Both the position numbers and the translations under genes were made by a program. A model generated the notes under the pieces. It was not told the origin of the DNA. It was given only the letters and a program-made list of their open reading frames with translations, and ran no database searches. From Guptibacillus hwajinpoensis (lineage in GTDB: Bacteria; Bacillota; Bacilli; Bacillales; Guptibacillaceae): DNA of 64,000 nucleotides. This document shows, piece after piece, positions 16,363 to 24,188 of the stretch. The DNA lies in assembly GCF_029277305.1 (NCBI RefSeq), contig NZ_CP119526.1, one strand, 5' to 3'. How positions within the stretch are numbered: position 1 is the first letter of the stretch; each line of letters begins with the position of its first letter.

Positions 16363-17820
16363 ATGACACAAATAACAATTGTTGGTACAGGAGCTGGCGA
16401 TTTAAGTCAGCTTTCTCTAGGAAGTTACCGAACGCTTCAGTCTGCAGAAAGAATTTTTGCAAGAACGCTTGATCACCCTGTCTTAAGGGAATTGATTGAA
16501 GATGGAATTTTGATGACAGGGTTTGATGCAATTTATGAAGATCATAACTCCTTCGAAAGCACGTATCGCGCTATTGTAGATCGGCTATTTGAAGAAGCGA
16601 AAAAGGGATCCTTAGTCTATGCAGTACCAGGTCATCCTATGATGGCTGAATCTACAGTTCAACTGTTATTAGAGGAACAAGAAATGCATGGTATTGAAGT
16701 GATAGTAGCTGGAGGACAAAGCTTTCTAGATGCGCTCTTTACTGCTGTACGAATTGATCCAATTGAAGGGTGTCAAATTCTTGATGCGACCCGTTTCGCT
16801 AAACCTGAAGTTCAGGTGCGAAACCACCTCATTTTTGTACAAGTCTATGATCAATTTACCGCTTCTAACGTCAAGCTTACGCTAATGGAGCTTCTGCCAG
16901 ATGACTATGAAGTAACAGTACTCCAGGCTGTAGGCAGCCGTGAGGAGAAAGTTATTAAGGTGCCGTTGTATGAACTTGATCGTGCAATGGAAGTTAATAA
17001 CTTAACTGCCGTGTACGTTCCACCCGTTCGTGATGAAAAGCTACTCTATCACGATTTTGGATGGTTAAGACAAGTAGTAGCCACTTTACGTGCGCCTGGT
17101 GGGTGCCCGTGGGATATGAAGCAGACGCATCAATCTCTTAAGAAATACCTTATTGAAGAATCATATGAAGTACTCGAAGCAATTGACGAGGATGATGAGG
17201 ATCATCTTGCAGAAGAGCTTGGAGATGTGTTGCTTCAAGTGTTACTGCATGCACAAATCGGTGAAGAAGAGGGCATGTTTACAGTAGATGATGTTATCCA
17301 GAACCTCAGTGATAAATTAATTCGACGTCATCCTCATGTGTTTGGAGATGAGAAGGTAGAAACAGCCGAAGAAGTTGCCGGACTATGGAATCGGGTGAAA
17401 GAGGGAGAGAAGGAGATTTCCCCTTCTCAGTTTGATGATGTTACGAAAGGACTTCCAGGATTAATGCGCGCAAATGAACTTCAGAAGACTGCTGCAAAAG
17501 TAGGATTTGATTGGGATGAAGTTGAGCCTATTTGGCAGAAAATCCAGGAAGAGCTGTCTGAATTTAAAGAAGCCGTACAGGAGAAAACCTTTGAGGACCA
17601 GGAAGATGAACTTGGGGATTTGATCTTTGCACTCGTCAATTTAGCGCGTTTTTATAAAATCGATCCAGAAGTGGCGGTTCATCGAACGAACCAAAAATTC
17701 ATTGCTCGTTTTCAGCATATTGAGAAACGGGTAAAGGAAAAGGGATTGCAATTAGAGAAGTTATCTCTTGAAGAATTAGATCACTTTTGGGAAGAAGCAA
17801 AGCAAAAAGGAATCAAGTAA
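16363..17820 (+). CDS. yabN: Fused tetrapyrrole methylase-like / MazG nucleotide pyrophosphohydrolase (YabN)
   Basis: This 485-residue fusion has an N-terminal SAM-dependent tetrapyrrole methylase-like domain (about 1-225: ITIVGTGAGDLSQLSLGSYRTL and the AVPGHPMMAEST loop) and a C-terminal MazG region (about 230-485). The MazG metal site is visible in EESYEVLEAIDE and AEELGDVLLQVLLHA. MazG hydrolyses NTPs to NMPs and is thought to clear abnormal nucleotides; the methylase substrate is unknown. The ATG follows aaaaggag. It lies 3 nt behind yabM. Confidence 0.93.
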   Translation: MTQITIVGTGAGDLSQLSLGSYRTLQSAERIFARTLDHPVLRELIEDGILMTGFDAIYEDHNSFESTYRAIVDRLFEEAKKGSLVYAVPGHPMMAESTVQLLLEEQEMHGIEVIVAGGQSFLDALFTAVRIDPIEGCQILDATRFAKPEVQVRNHLIFVQVYDQFTASNVKLTLMELLPDDYEVTVLQAVGSREEKVIKVPLYELDRAMEVNNLTAVYVPPVRDEKLLYHDFGWLRQVVATLRAPGGCPWDMKQTHQSLKKYLIEESYEVLEAIDEDDEDHLAEELGDVLLQVLLHAQIGEEEGMFTVDDVIQNLSDKLIRRHPHVFGDEKVETAEEVAGLWNRVKEGEKEISPSQFDDVTKGLPGLMRANELQKTAAKVGFDWDEVEPIWQKIQEELSEFKEAVQEKTFEDQEDELGDLIFALVNLARFYKIDPEVAVHRTNQKFIARFQHIEKRVKEKGLQLEKLSLEELDHFWEEAKQKGIK

Positions 17821-17834
17821 GGAGAGAGAAAACC

Positions 17835-18095
17835 ATGAGATTAGATAAATTTCTTAAAGTTTCACGAATGATCAAGCGTCGCTCCATTGCTAAAGAAATA
17901 TGTGACAAAGGACGCATTGAAGTGAATGGTAATAAAGCAAAAGCAGGTACAACCGTTAAGCCTGGTGATGAACTAGTGATTTCCTTCGGTCATAAGAAAG
18001 TAACGGCGCGTGTTGATGAACTAAAAGAGACAACGAAAAAAGATGAAGCGGCTAGCATGTTTACCATTGTGAAAGAAGAAGCAGCAGGCGAATAG
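17835..18095 (+). CDS. rqcP: RqcP, S4-domain ribosome quality control factor (YabO)
   Basis: This 86-residue protein is an S4 RNA-binding domain (RLDKFLKVSRMIKRRSIAKEICDKGRI) with a short charged tail. RqcP works with RqcH in alanine tailing of nascent chains on obstructed 50S subunits. Its length equals that of B. subtilis YabO. The ATG at 17835 follows ggagagag. It is transcribed behind yabN and ends at a strong terminator. Confidence 0.94.
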   Translation: MRLDKFLKVSRMIKRRSIAKEICDKGRIEVNGNKAKAGTTVKPGDELVISFGHKKVTARVDELKETTKKDEAASMFTIVKEEAAGE

Positions 18096-18121
18096 GAAAA
18101 GACCCAAGCGGGTCTTTTTTT
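18096..18121 (+). terminator. Intrinsic terminator after rqcP
   Basis: Stem aaaagaccc/gggtctttt with tetraloop aagc and a T-run. Confidence 0.9.
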
Positions 18122-18158
18122 GTTGCTCACAAATGATTCTTTTAGGTATTAATCTCTC

Positions 18159-18186
18159 TCTTATTAGAATATAGATGCCATACACA
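18159..18186 (+). promoter_or_regulatory. Sigma-E-type promoter of yabP-yabQ
   Basis: TCTTATT (18159-18165), 13-nt spacer, CATACACA (18179-18186), the latter one base from the sigma-E -10 CATACANT. yabP and yabQ are mother-cell genes in B. subtilis. Confidence 0.6.
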
Positions 18187-18244
18187 GCTTGTTCTAAATG
18201 CCTCATTCAGTTCATAGAATTGTATCGAGAAGAGGAGGAGAGCG

Positions 18245-18553
18245 ATGGATAATTACTATGAGTATGGTTCGTATGAGAAGTCAGCTAACACACCTGAACA
18301 TGATCTTGTGATGAAATCTCGTAAATCACTTGAAATTACAGGAGTCAAGCATGTCGATAGCTTCGATAACGAAGAATTTCTTCTTGAAACAGCGATGGGT
18401 TTTCTTGCTATTAGAGGACAACATTTAAAAATGAAAAATTTAAATGTCGAGCAAGGGAGAGTATCAATTGAAGGTAAGATATTTGATCTCAGTTATCTTG
18501 ATCATCACGAAGGGGAAAAAGCTAAAGGTTTCTTTAGTAAGTTGTTCAAATGA
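18245..18553 (+). CDS. yabP: Spore formation protein YabP
   Basis: A 102-residue protein of the YabP/YqfC family. The conserved core runs through SRKSLEITGVKHVDSFDNEEFLLETAMGFLAIRG and SIEGKIFDLSYL. Family members are needed for sporulation in the mother cell; the biochemical role is not known. The ATG follows agaggaggag. The yabQ start overlaps its stop (ATGA), so both proteins are likely made in a fixed ratio. Confidence 0.93.
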   Translation: MDNYYEYGSYEKSANTPEHDLVMKSRKSLEITGVKHVDSFDNEEFLLETAMGFLAIRGQHLKMKNLNVEQGRVSIEGKIFDLSYLDHHEGEKAKGFFSKLFK

Positions 18554-19140
18554 CGCTAACTGTTCAATTTTATACAATGATCGCCATGGTGGCTATGGGG
18601 GTGTGGCTTGGTGTAGCCATGGATACCTATAGCCGTTTTCTTCATCCAAGGAAGAATAAAAGTATATGGCTTTACGGAAATGATATTGTGTTTTGGTTAA
18701 TGCAAGGTCTTCTTATTTTCTATGTTTTGTTCGAAGTAAACGAAGGTGCGCTGCGATTCTATGTCTTTCTTGCGTTATTATGTGGGTACGCAGCATATCG
18801 AGCTCTTTTTCAACAGTTATACCGCAATAGTTTAGAACGAATTATTATAGTAGTAATTGGACTCTTTCATTTTGTTCGTTCACTATTTATACACCTCATC
18901 TATAAACCAATTCGGTTTATATTGAAAGTTCTATTAAGCTTATGTATGATGATAGTGAGTGTCGGGGTAACCATTTTTTGGTTTATCATTAAACTTTTTT
19001 GGGTACCGTTTAAGTGGATCCTTTTATTGTTGTGGAAACTAATTCCTCGATCTGTTCGCTCATTACTAATAAAAACAGCAGGACTTGCCGATAAAATAAA
19101 GAACTACATATACCATTGGATGTCTAAACTAAGAAAGTGA
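18550..19140 (+). CDS. yabQ: Spore cortex biosynthesis membrane protein YabQ
   Basis: This 196-residue membrane protein has hydrophobic segments at about 7-25, 44-62, 68-84, 97-115 and 128-160, the last part being very rich in Leu, Ile and Trp. It belongs to the YabQ family, which is needed for spore cortex formation in B. subtilis (mother-cell, outer forespore membrane). The N-terminus MTLTVQFYTMIAMVAMGVWLG is typical. It overlaps yabP by 4 nt and its stop codon lies 11 nt before the divIC start. Confidence 0.92.
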   Translation: MTLTVQFYTMIAMVAMGVWLGVAMDTYSRFLHPRKNKSIWLYGNDIVFWLMQGLLIFYVLFEVNEGALRFYVFLALLCGYAAYRALFQQLYRNSLERIIIVVIGLFHFVRSLFIHLIYKPIRFILKVLLSLCMMIVSVGVTIFWFIIKLFWVPFKWILLLLWKLIPRSVRSLLIKTAGLADKIKNYIYHWMSKLRK

Positions 19141-19151
19141 GGAGGGAAAGC

Positions 19152-19535
19152 TTGGTTACTGCGAATAAACACAAGCCTAAAGTGACAGAAGTTCATTCGG
19201 ATTATCATCAGGAGAAACAGCTTCAGGACAAAGTTAGAGAACGTAGACGGAGAGGCCTTGTCCGACGTCTCACTGCATTCGCGGCAGCTGCTTTAGCCAC
19301 AGCTATTCTATTTATCTCCGTATTCACTTCACAGGCTTCAACGATCGAAGAAAAGAATCTACAGCAAAAGCAGGCTGAAGAAGAATTGGTACGTCTTAAA
19401 GAGCAGGAAACTTATTTAACGGAAGAAATTGAGAAACTTAATAATCTCGATTATATCGGTGAACTGGCTAGAAGAGACTACTTTATGTCAAAACCCGGTG
19501 AGACAATCTTTAAGCTTCCTTCTTCCTCAAATTGA
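19152..19535 (+). CDS. divIC: Cell division protein DivIC (FtsB-like)
   Basis: A 127-residue bitopic membrane protein of the divisome that pairs with FtsL and DivIB. A basic N-terminal cytoplasmic part (RERRRRGLVRRL) is followed by one membrane span (about 43-63) and an extracytoplasmic coiled coil (about 66-100). The ELARRDYFMSKPGE motif is typical. I choose the TTG at 19152, 6-9 nt behind gaggaggg; an in-frame GTG at 19137 overlaps the yabQ stop and lacks a ribosome binding site. It can be co-transcribed with yabP and yabQ, so an essential division gene sits in a sporulation operon as in B. subtilis. Confidence 0.92.
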   Translation: MVTANKHKPKVTEVHSDYHQEKQLQDKVRERRRRGLVRRLTAFAAAALATAILFISVFTSQASTIEEKNLQQKQAEEELVRLKEQETYLTEEIEKLNNLDYIGELARRDYFMSKPGETIFKLPSSSN

Positions 19536-19561
19536 CACGCTGTTTTTTCAAGGGGTATAAT
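19532..19561 (+). promoter_or_regulatory. Sigma-A promoter of yabR
   Basis: TTGACA (19532-19537), 18-nt spacer, TATAAT (19556-19561). Both hexamers are full consensus; the -35 contains the divIC stop codon. Confidence 0.88.
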
Positions 19562-19609
19562 TAACGTACGACTGATCTTTTAAAGATTCTAAGGAGGAGC
19601 TTTTTTTAC

Positions 19610-20095
19610 ATGGCAATCGAAGTAGGCAGCAAGTTACAGGGAAAGGTAACAGGCATTACAAATTTTGGCGCGTTTGTTGAACTGCCAGATGGCAAAACAG
19701 GTCTCGTTCACATTAGTGAAGTTGCAGACAATTATGTGAAGGACATTAATGATTTTCTAACAGTTGGCGATCAGGTTGAAGTAAAGGTCATCCAGGTTGA
19801 AAACGACGGTAAGATTGGTTTATCAATCAAAAAAGCAAAAGATCGACCAGCTTCTGAACGTCCTCAGGGACGCCCTCAAGGTCGTCCACAAGGTGGAGGC
19901 CGACCTCAAGGAGGCGGCGGAAGACCTGGCGGTGGTGGTTTCAAAGGTAAGCCACGCGGTGGTGGTGGCCGTCCGCAAGTAGAATCATTTGAGGATAAAA
20001 TGAGCAAGTTCCTTAAAGATAGTGAAGACCGCCTTTCAACCTTAAAGAAACAAACTGAGTCAAAACGAGGTGGTCGCGGCGCTCGTCGCGGCTAG
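19610..20095 (+). CDS. yabR: S1 RNA-binding domain protein YabR
   Basis: This 161-residue protein has one S1 domain (about 1-75: VGSKLQGKVTGITNFGAFVELPDGKTGLVHISEV) followed by a low-complexity Arg/Gly/Gln/Pro tract (about 80-125) with RPQG units and GGG runs, then a charged C-terminal segment. S1 proteins of this type bind RNA; YabR resembles the general stress protein GSP13. The ATG follows aggaggag. It has its own near-consensus promoter and a 17-bp terminator, which predicts abundant expression. Confidence 0.93.
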   Translation: MAIEVGSKLQGKVTGITNFGAFVELPDGKTGLVHISEVADNYVKDINDFLTVGDQVEVKVIQVENDGKIGLSIKKAKDRPASERPQGRPQGRPQGGGRPQGGGGRPGGGGFKGKPRGGGGRPQVESFEDKMSKFLKDSEDRLSTLKKQTESKRGGRGARRG

Positions 20096-20124
20096 GGCTT
20101 GTTGTCTACTAATTCATATTTTCT

Positions 20125-20165
20125 AAACAAAACAGGCATGCATCTGCATGCCTGTTTTGTTATTA
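20125..20165 (+). terminator. Strong terminator after yabR
   Basis: Perfect 17-bp stem (20125-20141 with 20144-20160) with a 2-nt loop, including aggcatgca/tgcatgcct. Confidence 0.85.
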
Positions 20166-20222
20166 CTGAAAGATGTACAATGGTATTATGAAAAGCAATC
20201 ATTAAAAAGTATGAAAAATAAG

Positions 20223-20251
20223 TTGACACAAACTTACGTGCAATGTATTAT
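20223..20251 (+). promoter_or_regulatory. Sigma-A promoter of the tRNA-Met/tRNA-Glu pair
   Basis: TTGACA (20223-20228), 17-nt spacer, TATTAT (20246-20251). The -35 and spacer closely resemble the rRNA operon P2 promoter at 39245. Confidence 0.8.
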
Positions 20252-20283
20252 ATATCTTGTGCTTAAGAAAGCAACAGTCATAT

Positions 20284-20360
20284 GGCGGTGTAGCTCAGCT
20301 GGCTAGAGCGTACGGTTCATACCCGTGAGGTCGGGGGTTCGATCCCCTCCGCCGCTACCA
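20284..20360 (+). tRNA. trnM: tRNA-Met (CAT), elongator type
   Basis: 77 nt with encoded CCA. The anticodon loop TTCATAC lies between TACGG and CCGTG, so the three G-C pairs that mark initiator tRNA are missing; it is an elongator. T-loop GTTCGATCC is normal. B. subtilis has tRNA-Met and tRNA-Glu at this same place. The acceptor stem begins with a G-U pair. Confidence 0.93.
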
Positions 20361-20371
20361 TATTTTCGTTT

Positions 20372-20446
20372 GGCCCGTTGGTCAAGTGGTTAAGACACCG
20401 CCCTTTCACGGCGGTATCACGGGTTCGAATCCCGTACGGGTCACCA
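20372..20446 (+). tRNA. trnE: tRNA-Glu (TTC)
   Basis: 75 nt with encoded CCA. The anticodon loop CTTTCAC is closed by CCGCC/GGCGG. It lies 11 nt behind tRNA-Met on the same transcript, followed by a terminator. Confidence 0.96.
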
Positions 20447-20491
20447 CTATTATTTAATTTAAATGATAACTTCGTAAATACATAGTTTGAT

Positions 20492-20530
20492 AAAAAAGCC
20501 CTGCATTTCATAAAATGCAGGGCTTTTTTT
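20492..20530 (+). terminator. Terminator of the tRNA pair
   Basis: Stem aaaaagccctgcattt/aaatgcagggcttttt, A-rich on the left and T-rich on the right, so it may work on either strand. Confidence 0.88.
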
Positions 20531-20766
20531 GTGTATACATGGATTGTAAGTTGAAAAGTAAAACGTTGATCCAAGGTGAAATAACTTATCTCTGAAGAAT
20601 GTGGTAGTTATTTTCTTTTTTATCTTTAACATTTCGACCTTTTTATTTCCAGTTGACATGACACCTATAAAAAGAAAGCAAACCCGACTATTACTAGATT
20701 TGTGCTTGCTAACACACTTCCCTCCTACTTCCAGTTGTTTACAGATTTCTCTAGTCTCTACAACTG
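20531..20766 (+). other. Long spacer before the spoIIE control region
   Basis: About 236 nt of AT-rich DNA without an open frame of note or ribosome binding site. It contains TTGACA at about 20653 but no -10 at proper distance. I see nothing else in it. Confidence 0.4.
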
Positions 20767-20857
20767 ATTGACAAGCTTCAGGGAAAGAAGTCGAGAAGTT
20801 TATCCATTACTCGTACTTTTTTTTGACAAAAAGCGAATATTGCCTGTGCTTTAATAT
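20767..20857 (+). promoter_or_regulatory. Spo0A-controlled promoter of spoIIE
   Basis: TTTGACAAA at 20822-20830 is a perfect reverse-orientation 0A box (TTYGACAAA) and contains a TTGACA -35. A second, weaker box ATTGACAAG is at 20767-20775, and GTCGA occurs at about 20790. The -10 candidate TTTAAT at 20850-20855 gives a 21-nt spacer, the unusual spacing known for the Spo0A-activated spoIIE promoter. Confidence 0.7.
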
Positions 20858-20921
20858 ATATCACAAACTGCTTTAAGCAGATCGGCGATGAAAAATAGGA
20901 TGAAAGAAAGCAGGTGGGGGA

Positions 20922-23381
20922 ATGCAAAGCGAGTTAGTAATGGAAAGGTCAAAATCGAGGATGGGAAAATGGGTACATGGATTGAAAGCTAAGTTGGAAA
21001 TTGTCCTTTTTCAACGAGGACTTTTGCTTTTTGTTATTGGGTTCCTGTTAGGACGAGCTGTTATTCTTACGCAAGTGACGCCTTTTGCGATTCCTTTCTT
21101 TGGGGCAGTGTTCTTCTTGAAGCGTGAACGTGCACCGATGATTATGATTGCTCTTTTGGCTGGTGCAGCTTCCACATCAAATTTCTATAATACAGCGTTT
21201 ATTATGCTCGGTATTATTGTTTTCTTAATCATCAATCGATTCATTAAGTTATCTTCTCTGTCACTTGTTAGGACACTACCTATACTTGTTTTTGCTACAA
21301 GTTTGTTAGGAAGGTTAGCTTTAAGTCTAATTACAGAACGATCACTGATGAATACTAACTGGATACTAGCGGCTGTAGAAGGTGCGCTAGGAATGATATT
21401 AACAATTATTTTCATCCAAAGTATACCCGTTCTTTCTATGAAAAAAAGAACGGCGGCACTTAAAAATGAAGAAATCATAAGTTTTATTATTCTCTTAGCG
21501 ACAATGTTAACAGGGACGATTGGATGGGTCGTCTATGGCTTTTCAATTGAAAATATATTATCGCGGTACCTTGTTCTTATTTTTGCGTATGTGGGTGGTG
21601 CGGCTATTGGTTCGACCGTAGGGGTTGTAACTGGTTTGATTCTCGCTCTTGCAAACGTTGCCAGTCTCTATCAGATGAGTATGCTTGCTTTTTCAGGGTT
21701 ATTAGGAGGGTTGCTAAAGGATGGGAGAAAAATAGGTGTCGGTATGGGGTTATTAATCGGCACCTTGTTAATTGCCCTCTATGGAAGCGGACCTGAATTT
21801 CTGTATCCTAATCTGATGGAGTCTGCTATCGCGGTACTATTGTTTTTCTGTACACCTTCCGGAATTACATCACAGCTTTCAAAATATATACCTGGCACAG
21901 TTGAACACGCCAACGAACAGCAACAGTACTTAAGAAAGGTTCGTGATGTTACAGCAAATCGAGTCGAGCAATTCTCGAATTTATTTCAAGCCCTTTCGAG
22001 TAGCTTTACAGATGTCGACGTTCAACAAGATGATCAGAGCGAAAGGGAAGTTGACTACTTTCTCAGTCATGTTACTGAGAAAACCTGTCAGAACTGCTTT
22101 AAGAAAGAAACGTGTTGGGCAAAGAATTTTGATAAAACATATGATTATATGACCGGAATTATGCATGAACTTGAGCAAACAACAGAATTAAAGAATTATA
22201 GTTTGAAAAGAGATTTTGATCAACATTGTATTAAGGCAAATAAAGTCATAGATATTATCGGAAAGGAGATGAGTCATTACCACGCTAACCGTATGTTAAA
22301 GAAGCAGGTCCGTGAAAGCAGAAAAATCGTAGCAGATCAGTTGCGAGGCGTATCACACGTAATGGGAGACTTTGCTAAAGAGATACAAAAAGAGCGTGAT
22401 AATCTTCATCAGCAGGAAGAACAAATTATGGATGCGATTCAAAGTATGGGGCTTGAGGTTGGACAAGTTGAAATCTATAGCCTTGACGAGGGAAATGTCG
22501 ACGTTGAAATGAAGATACCGGCATGTGGAGGTCGGGGAGAAGGAGAAAAAGTTATTGCTCCAATGTTATCAGACATTTTAAAAGAAAATATAGTCGTGAA
22601 AAAAGAGGTTTGTGCAGAACACGAGCATGAAACTTGTCATCTTTATTTTGGATCAGCAAGAGATTTTATTGTAGAAACGGGTGTTGCGAATGCTGCGAAA
22701 GGAGGAGCTTGGATATCAGGGGATAGTCATTCGACGATTGAATTAGGTGCAGGTAAATATGCTATTGCGATTAGTGATGGAATGGGGAACGGAGAGCGAG
22801 CGCACCAAGAAAGTACAGAAACGATTCAACTGCTTCAGAAAATTCTTCACTCAGGCATAGATGAAACCGTTGCGATTAAATCGGTGAATTCCGTTCTTTC
22901 GCTTCGTAACACGGACGAAATTTTCTCAACACTTGATCTTGCTATGATTGATTTGCAGGATGCATCAGCTAAATTCCTCAAAATTGGGTCGATCCCTAGC
23001 TTTATCAAACGCGGAGATCGAGTCATGATGATCGAATCAGCTAATCTACCAATGGGAATTATTCCTGAATTCGATGTGGAAGTGGTTAGTGAACAGCTGA
23101 AAGCTGGGGATTTGTTAATTATGATGAGCGATGGGATTTATGAAGGTGTGAAAAACATTGAGAATCCGGAGTTCTGGATGAAGCGTAAAATAAGGGAACT
23201 AGCAACAGATAAACCTCAAGAAATAGCTGATCTGATAATGGAAGAAGTGATTCGAACAGAGTATGGAAGAATTGATGATGATATGACAATCGTCGTAGCA
23301 AGGGTGAAGAGGAACATTCCGAAATGGTCTACGATTCCAATCTATTCGGCACCTTCATTCAGAAAGAAAAAAGCACAATAG
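20922..23381 (+). CDS. spoIIE: Stage II sporulation serine phosphatase SpoIIE
   Basis: This 819-residue protein has about ten membrane spans in its first 330 residues, a central regulatory region with the conserved CQNCFKKETCWA cysteines, and a C-terminal PP2C-type phosphatase domain (about 590-800). Metal-binding motifs are AISDGMGNGERA (near 615), MSDGIYEG (near 735) and DDDMTIVVARV (near 785). It dephosphorylates SpoIIAA to activate sigma-F in the forespore and takes part in polar septation. The ATG follows aggtggggg. It has a Spo0A-type promoter. Confidence 0.97.
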   Translation: MQSELVMERSKSRMGKWVHGLKAKLEIVLFQRGLLLFVIGFLLGRAVILTQVTPFAIPFFGAVFFLKRERAPMIMIALLAGAASTSNFYNTAFIMLGIIVFLIINRFIKLSSLSLVRTLPILVFATSLLGRLALSLITERSLMNTNWILAAVEGALGMILTIIFIQSIPVLSMKKRTAALKNEEIISFIILLATMLTGTIGWVVYGFSIENILSRYLVLIFAYVGGAAIGSTVGVVTGLILALANVASLYQMSMLAFSGLLGGLLKDGRKIGVGMGLLIGTLLIALYGSGPEFLYPNLMESAIAVLLFFCTPSGITSQLSKYIPGTVEHANEQQQYLRKVRDVTANRVEQFSNLFQALSSSFTDVDVQQDDQSEREVDYFLSHVTEKTCQNCFKKETCWAKNFDKTYDYMTGIMHELEQTTELKNYSLKRDFDQHCIKANKVIDIIGKEMSHYHANRMLKKQVRESRKIVADQLRGVSHVMGDFAKEIQKERDNLHQQEEQIMDAIQSMGLEVGQVEIYSLDEGNVDVEMKIPACGGRGEGEKVIAPMLSDILKENIVVKKEVCAEHEHETCHLYFGSARDFIVETGVANAAKGGAWISGDSHSTIELGAGKYAIAISDGMGNGERAHQESTETIQLLQKILHSGIDETVAIKSVNSVLSLRNTDEIFSTLDLAMIDLQDASAKFLKIGSIPSFIKRGDRVMMIESANLPMGIIPEFDVEVVSEQLKAGDLLIMMSDGIYEGVKNIENPEFWMKRKIRELATDKPQEIADLIMEEVIRTEYGRIDDDMTIVVARVKRNIPKWSTIPIYSAPSFRKKKAQ

Positions 23382-23406
23382 GATCAATCTACAGCATGTA
23401 TAAACT

Positions 23407-23448
23407 CTCCTCCTGAAGGCGATGCTTGTAACAGCAAAAAAGGAGGAG
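23407..23448 (+). promoter_or_regulatory. Hairpin that can hide the yabS ribosome binding site
   Basis: CTCCTCC (23407-23413) is fully complementary to GGAGGAG (23442-23448), the ribosome binding site of yabS. Inside the loop TGCT and AGCA can form a second short stem. Closing the structure would block initiation. It is not an intrinsic terminator: no T-run follows. Confidence 0.5.
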
Positions 23449-23453
23449 TCGAG

Positions 23454-24188
23454 ATGAAAAAAGGAACGCTTAGACAGATTCTATTAATAACAGACGGATG
23501 TTCTAATCAGGGGGAAGATCCGGTTGCAATGGCGGCTCTTGCAAGAGAGCACGGGATGACGGTAAATGTTATTGGTGTACTTGATGAAAATGAGCGGACT
23601 GACAGCGGACTTAAGGAGATTGAGAATATTGCTTTATCTGGAGGGGGCATCCACCAGCTAGTTTATGCTAGACAATTGTCGCATACGGTGCAGATGGTTA
23701 CGCGGAAAGCGATGACTCAGACGATCCAGGGATTTATTCATAAAGAATTACAATCTATTCTAGGTGCCGAAAAAGAGATAGAAGATTTACCGCCTGATAA
23801 GCGGGGGCAGGTGGTAGAAGTGGTAGATGAACTGGGGGAAACGATGGATCTTGAAGTGTTGATTATGATTGATACGAGTGCGAGCATGCAGCATAAACTT
23901 CCAACGGTAGAGGATGCCCTTCTAGACCTTTCCATTAGTCTCCACTCAAGAATTGGTCAGAATGAATATGCTTTATATGCATTTCCCGGGAAACGGAAGC
24001 AAGTCGAACAACTGATGGATTGGACACCTCAAATGAAAGATATTCATACGATTTTTCCTAAGCTGAGCTCTGGTGGTATCACACCAACAGGTCCTGCACT
24101 TAAAGAAGCAATTGAAGCCTATCAGAAAAAACGTTCAAAGAGAGGACTGCTAGAAGATGGCGGCTACTTCGAAGAATCAGGCAGCTAA
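23454..24188 (+). CDS. yabS: von Willebrand factor A domain protein YabS
   Basis: This 244-residue protein carries a C-terminal VWA fold with a MIDAS metal site: DTSAS (about 143-147), the Thr in GGITPTGPALKEA (about 205-217). The first 60 residues (ILLITDGCSNQGEDP, VNVIGVLDENE) look like the second half of another VWA domain. The B. subtilis homologue is a sporulation gene of unknown function. The ATG follows aaggaggag, which may be sequestered. It overlaps yabT by 32 nt, which suggests coupled translation of a metal-site adaptor and a kinase. Confidence 0.9.
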   Translation: MKKGTLRQILLITDGCSNQGEDPVAMAALAREHGMTVNVIGVLDENERTDSGLKEIENIALSGGGIHQLVYARQLSHTVQMVTRKAMTQTIQGFIHKELQSILGAEKEIEDLPPDKRGQVVEVVDELGETMDLEVLIMIDTSASMQHKLPTVEDALLDLSISLHSRIGQNEYALYAFPGKRKQVEQLMDWTPQMKDIHTIFPKLSSGGITPTGPALKEAIEAYQKKRSKRGLLEDGGYFEESGS

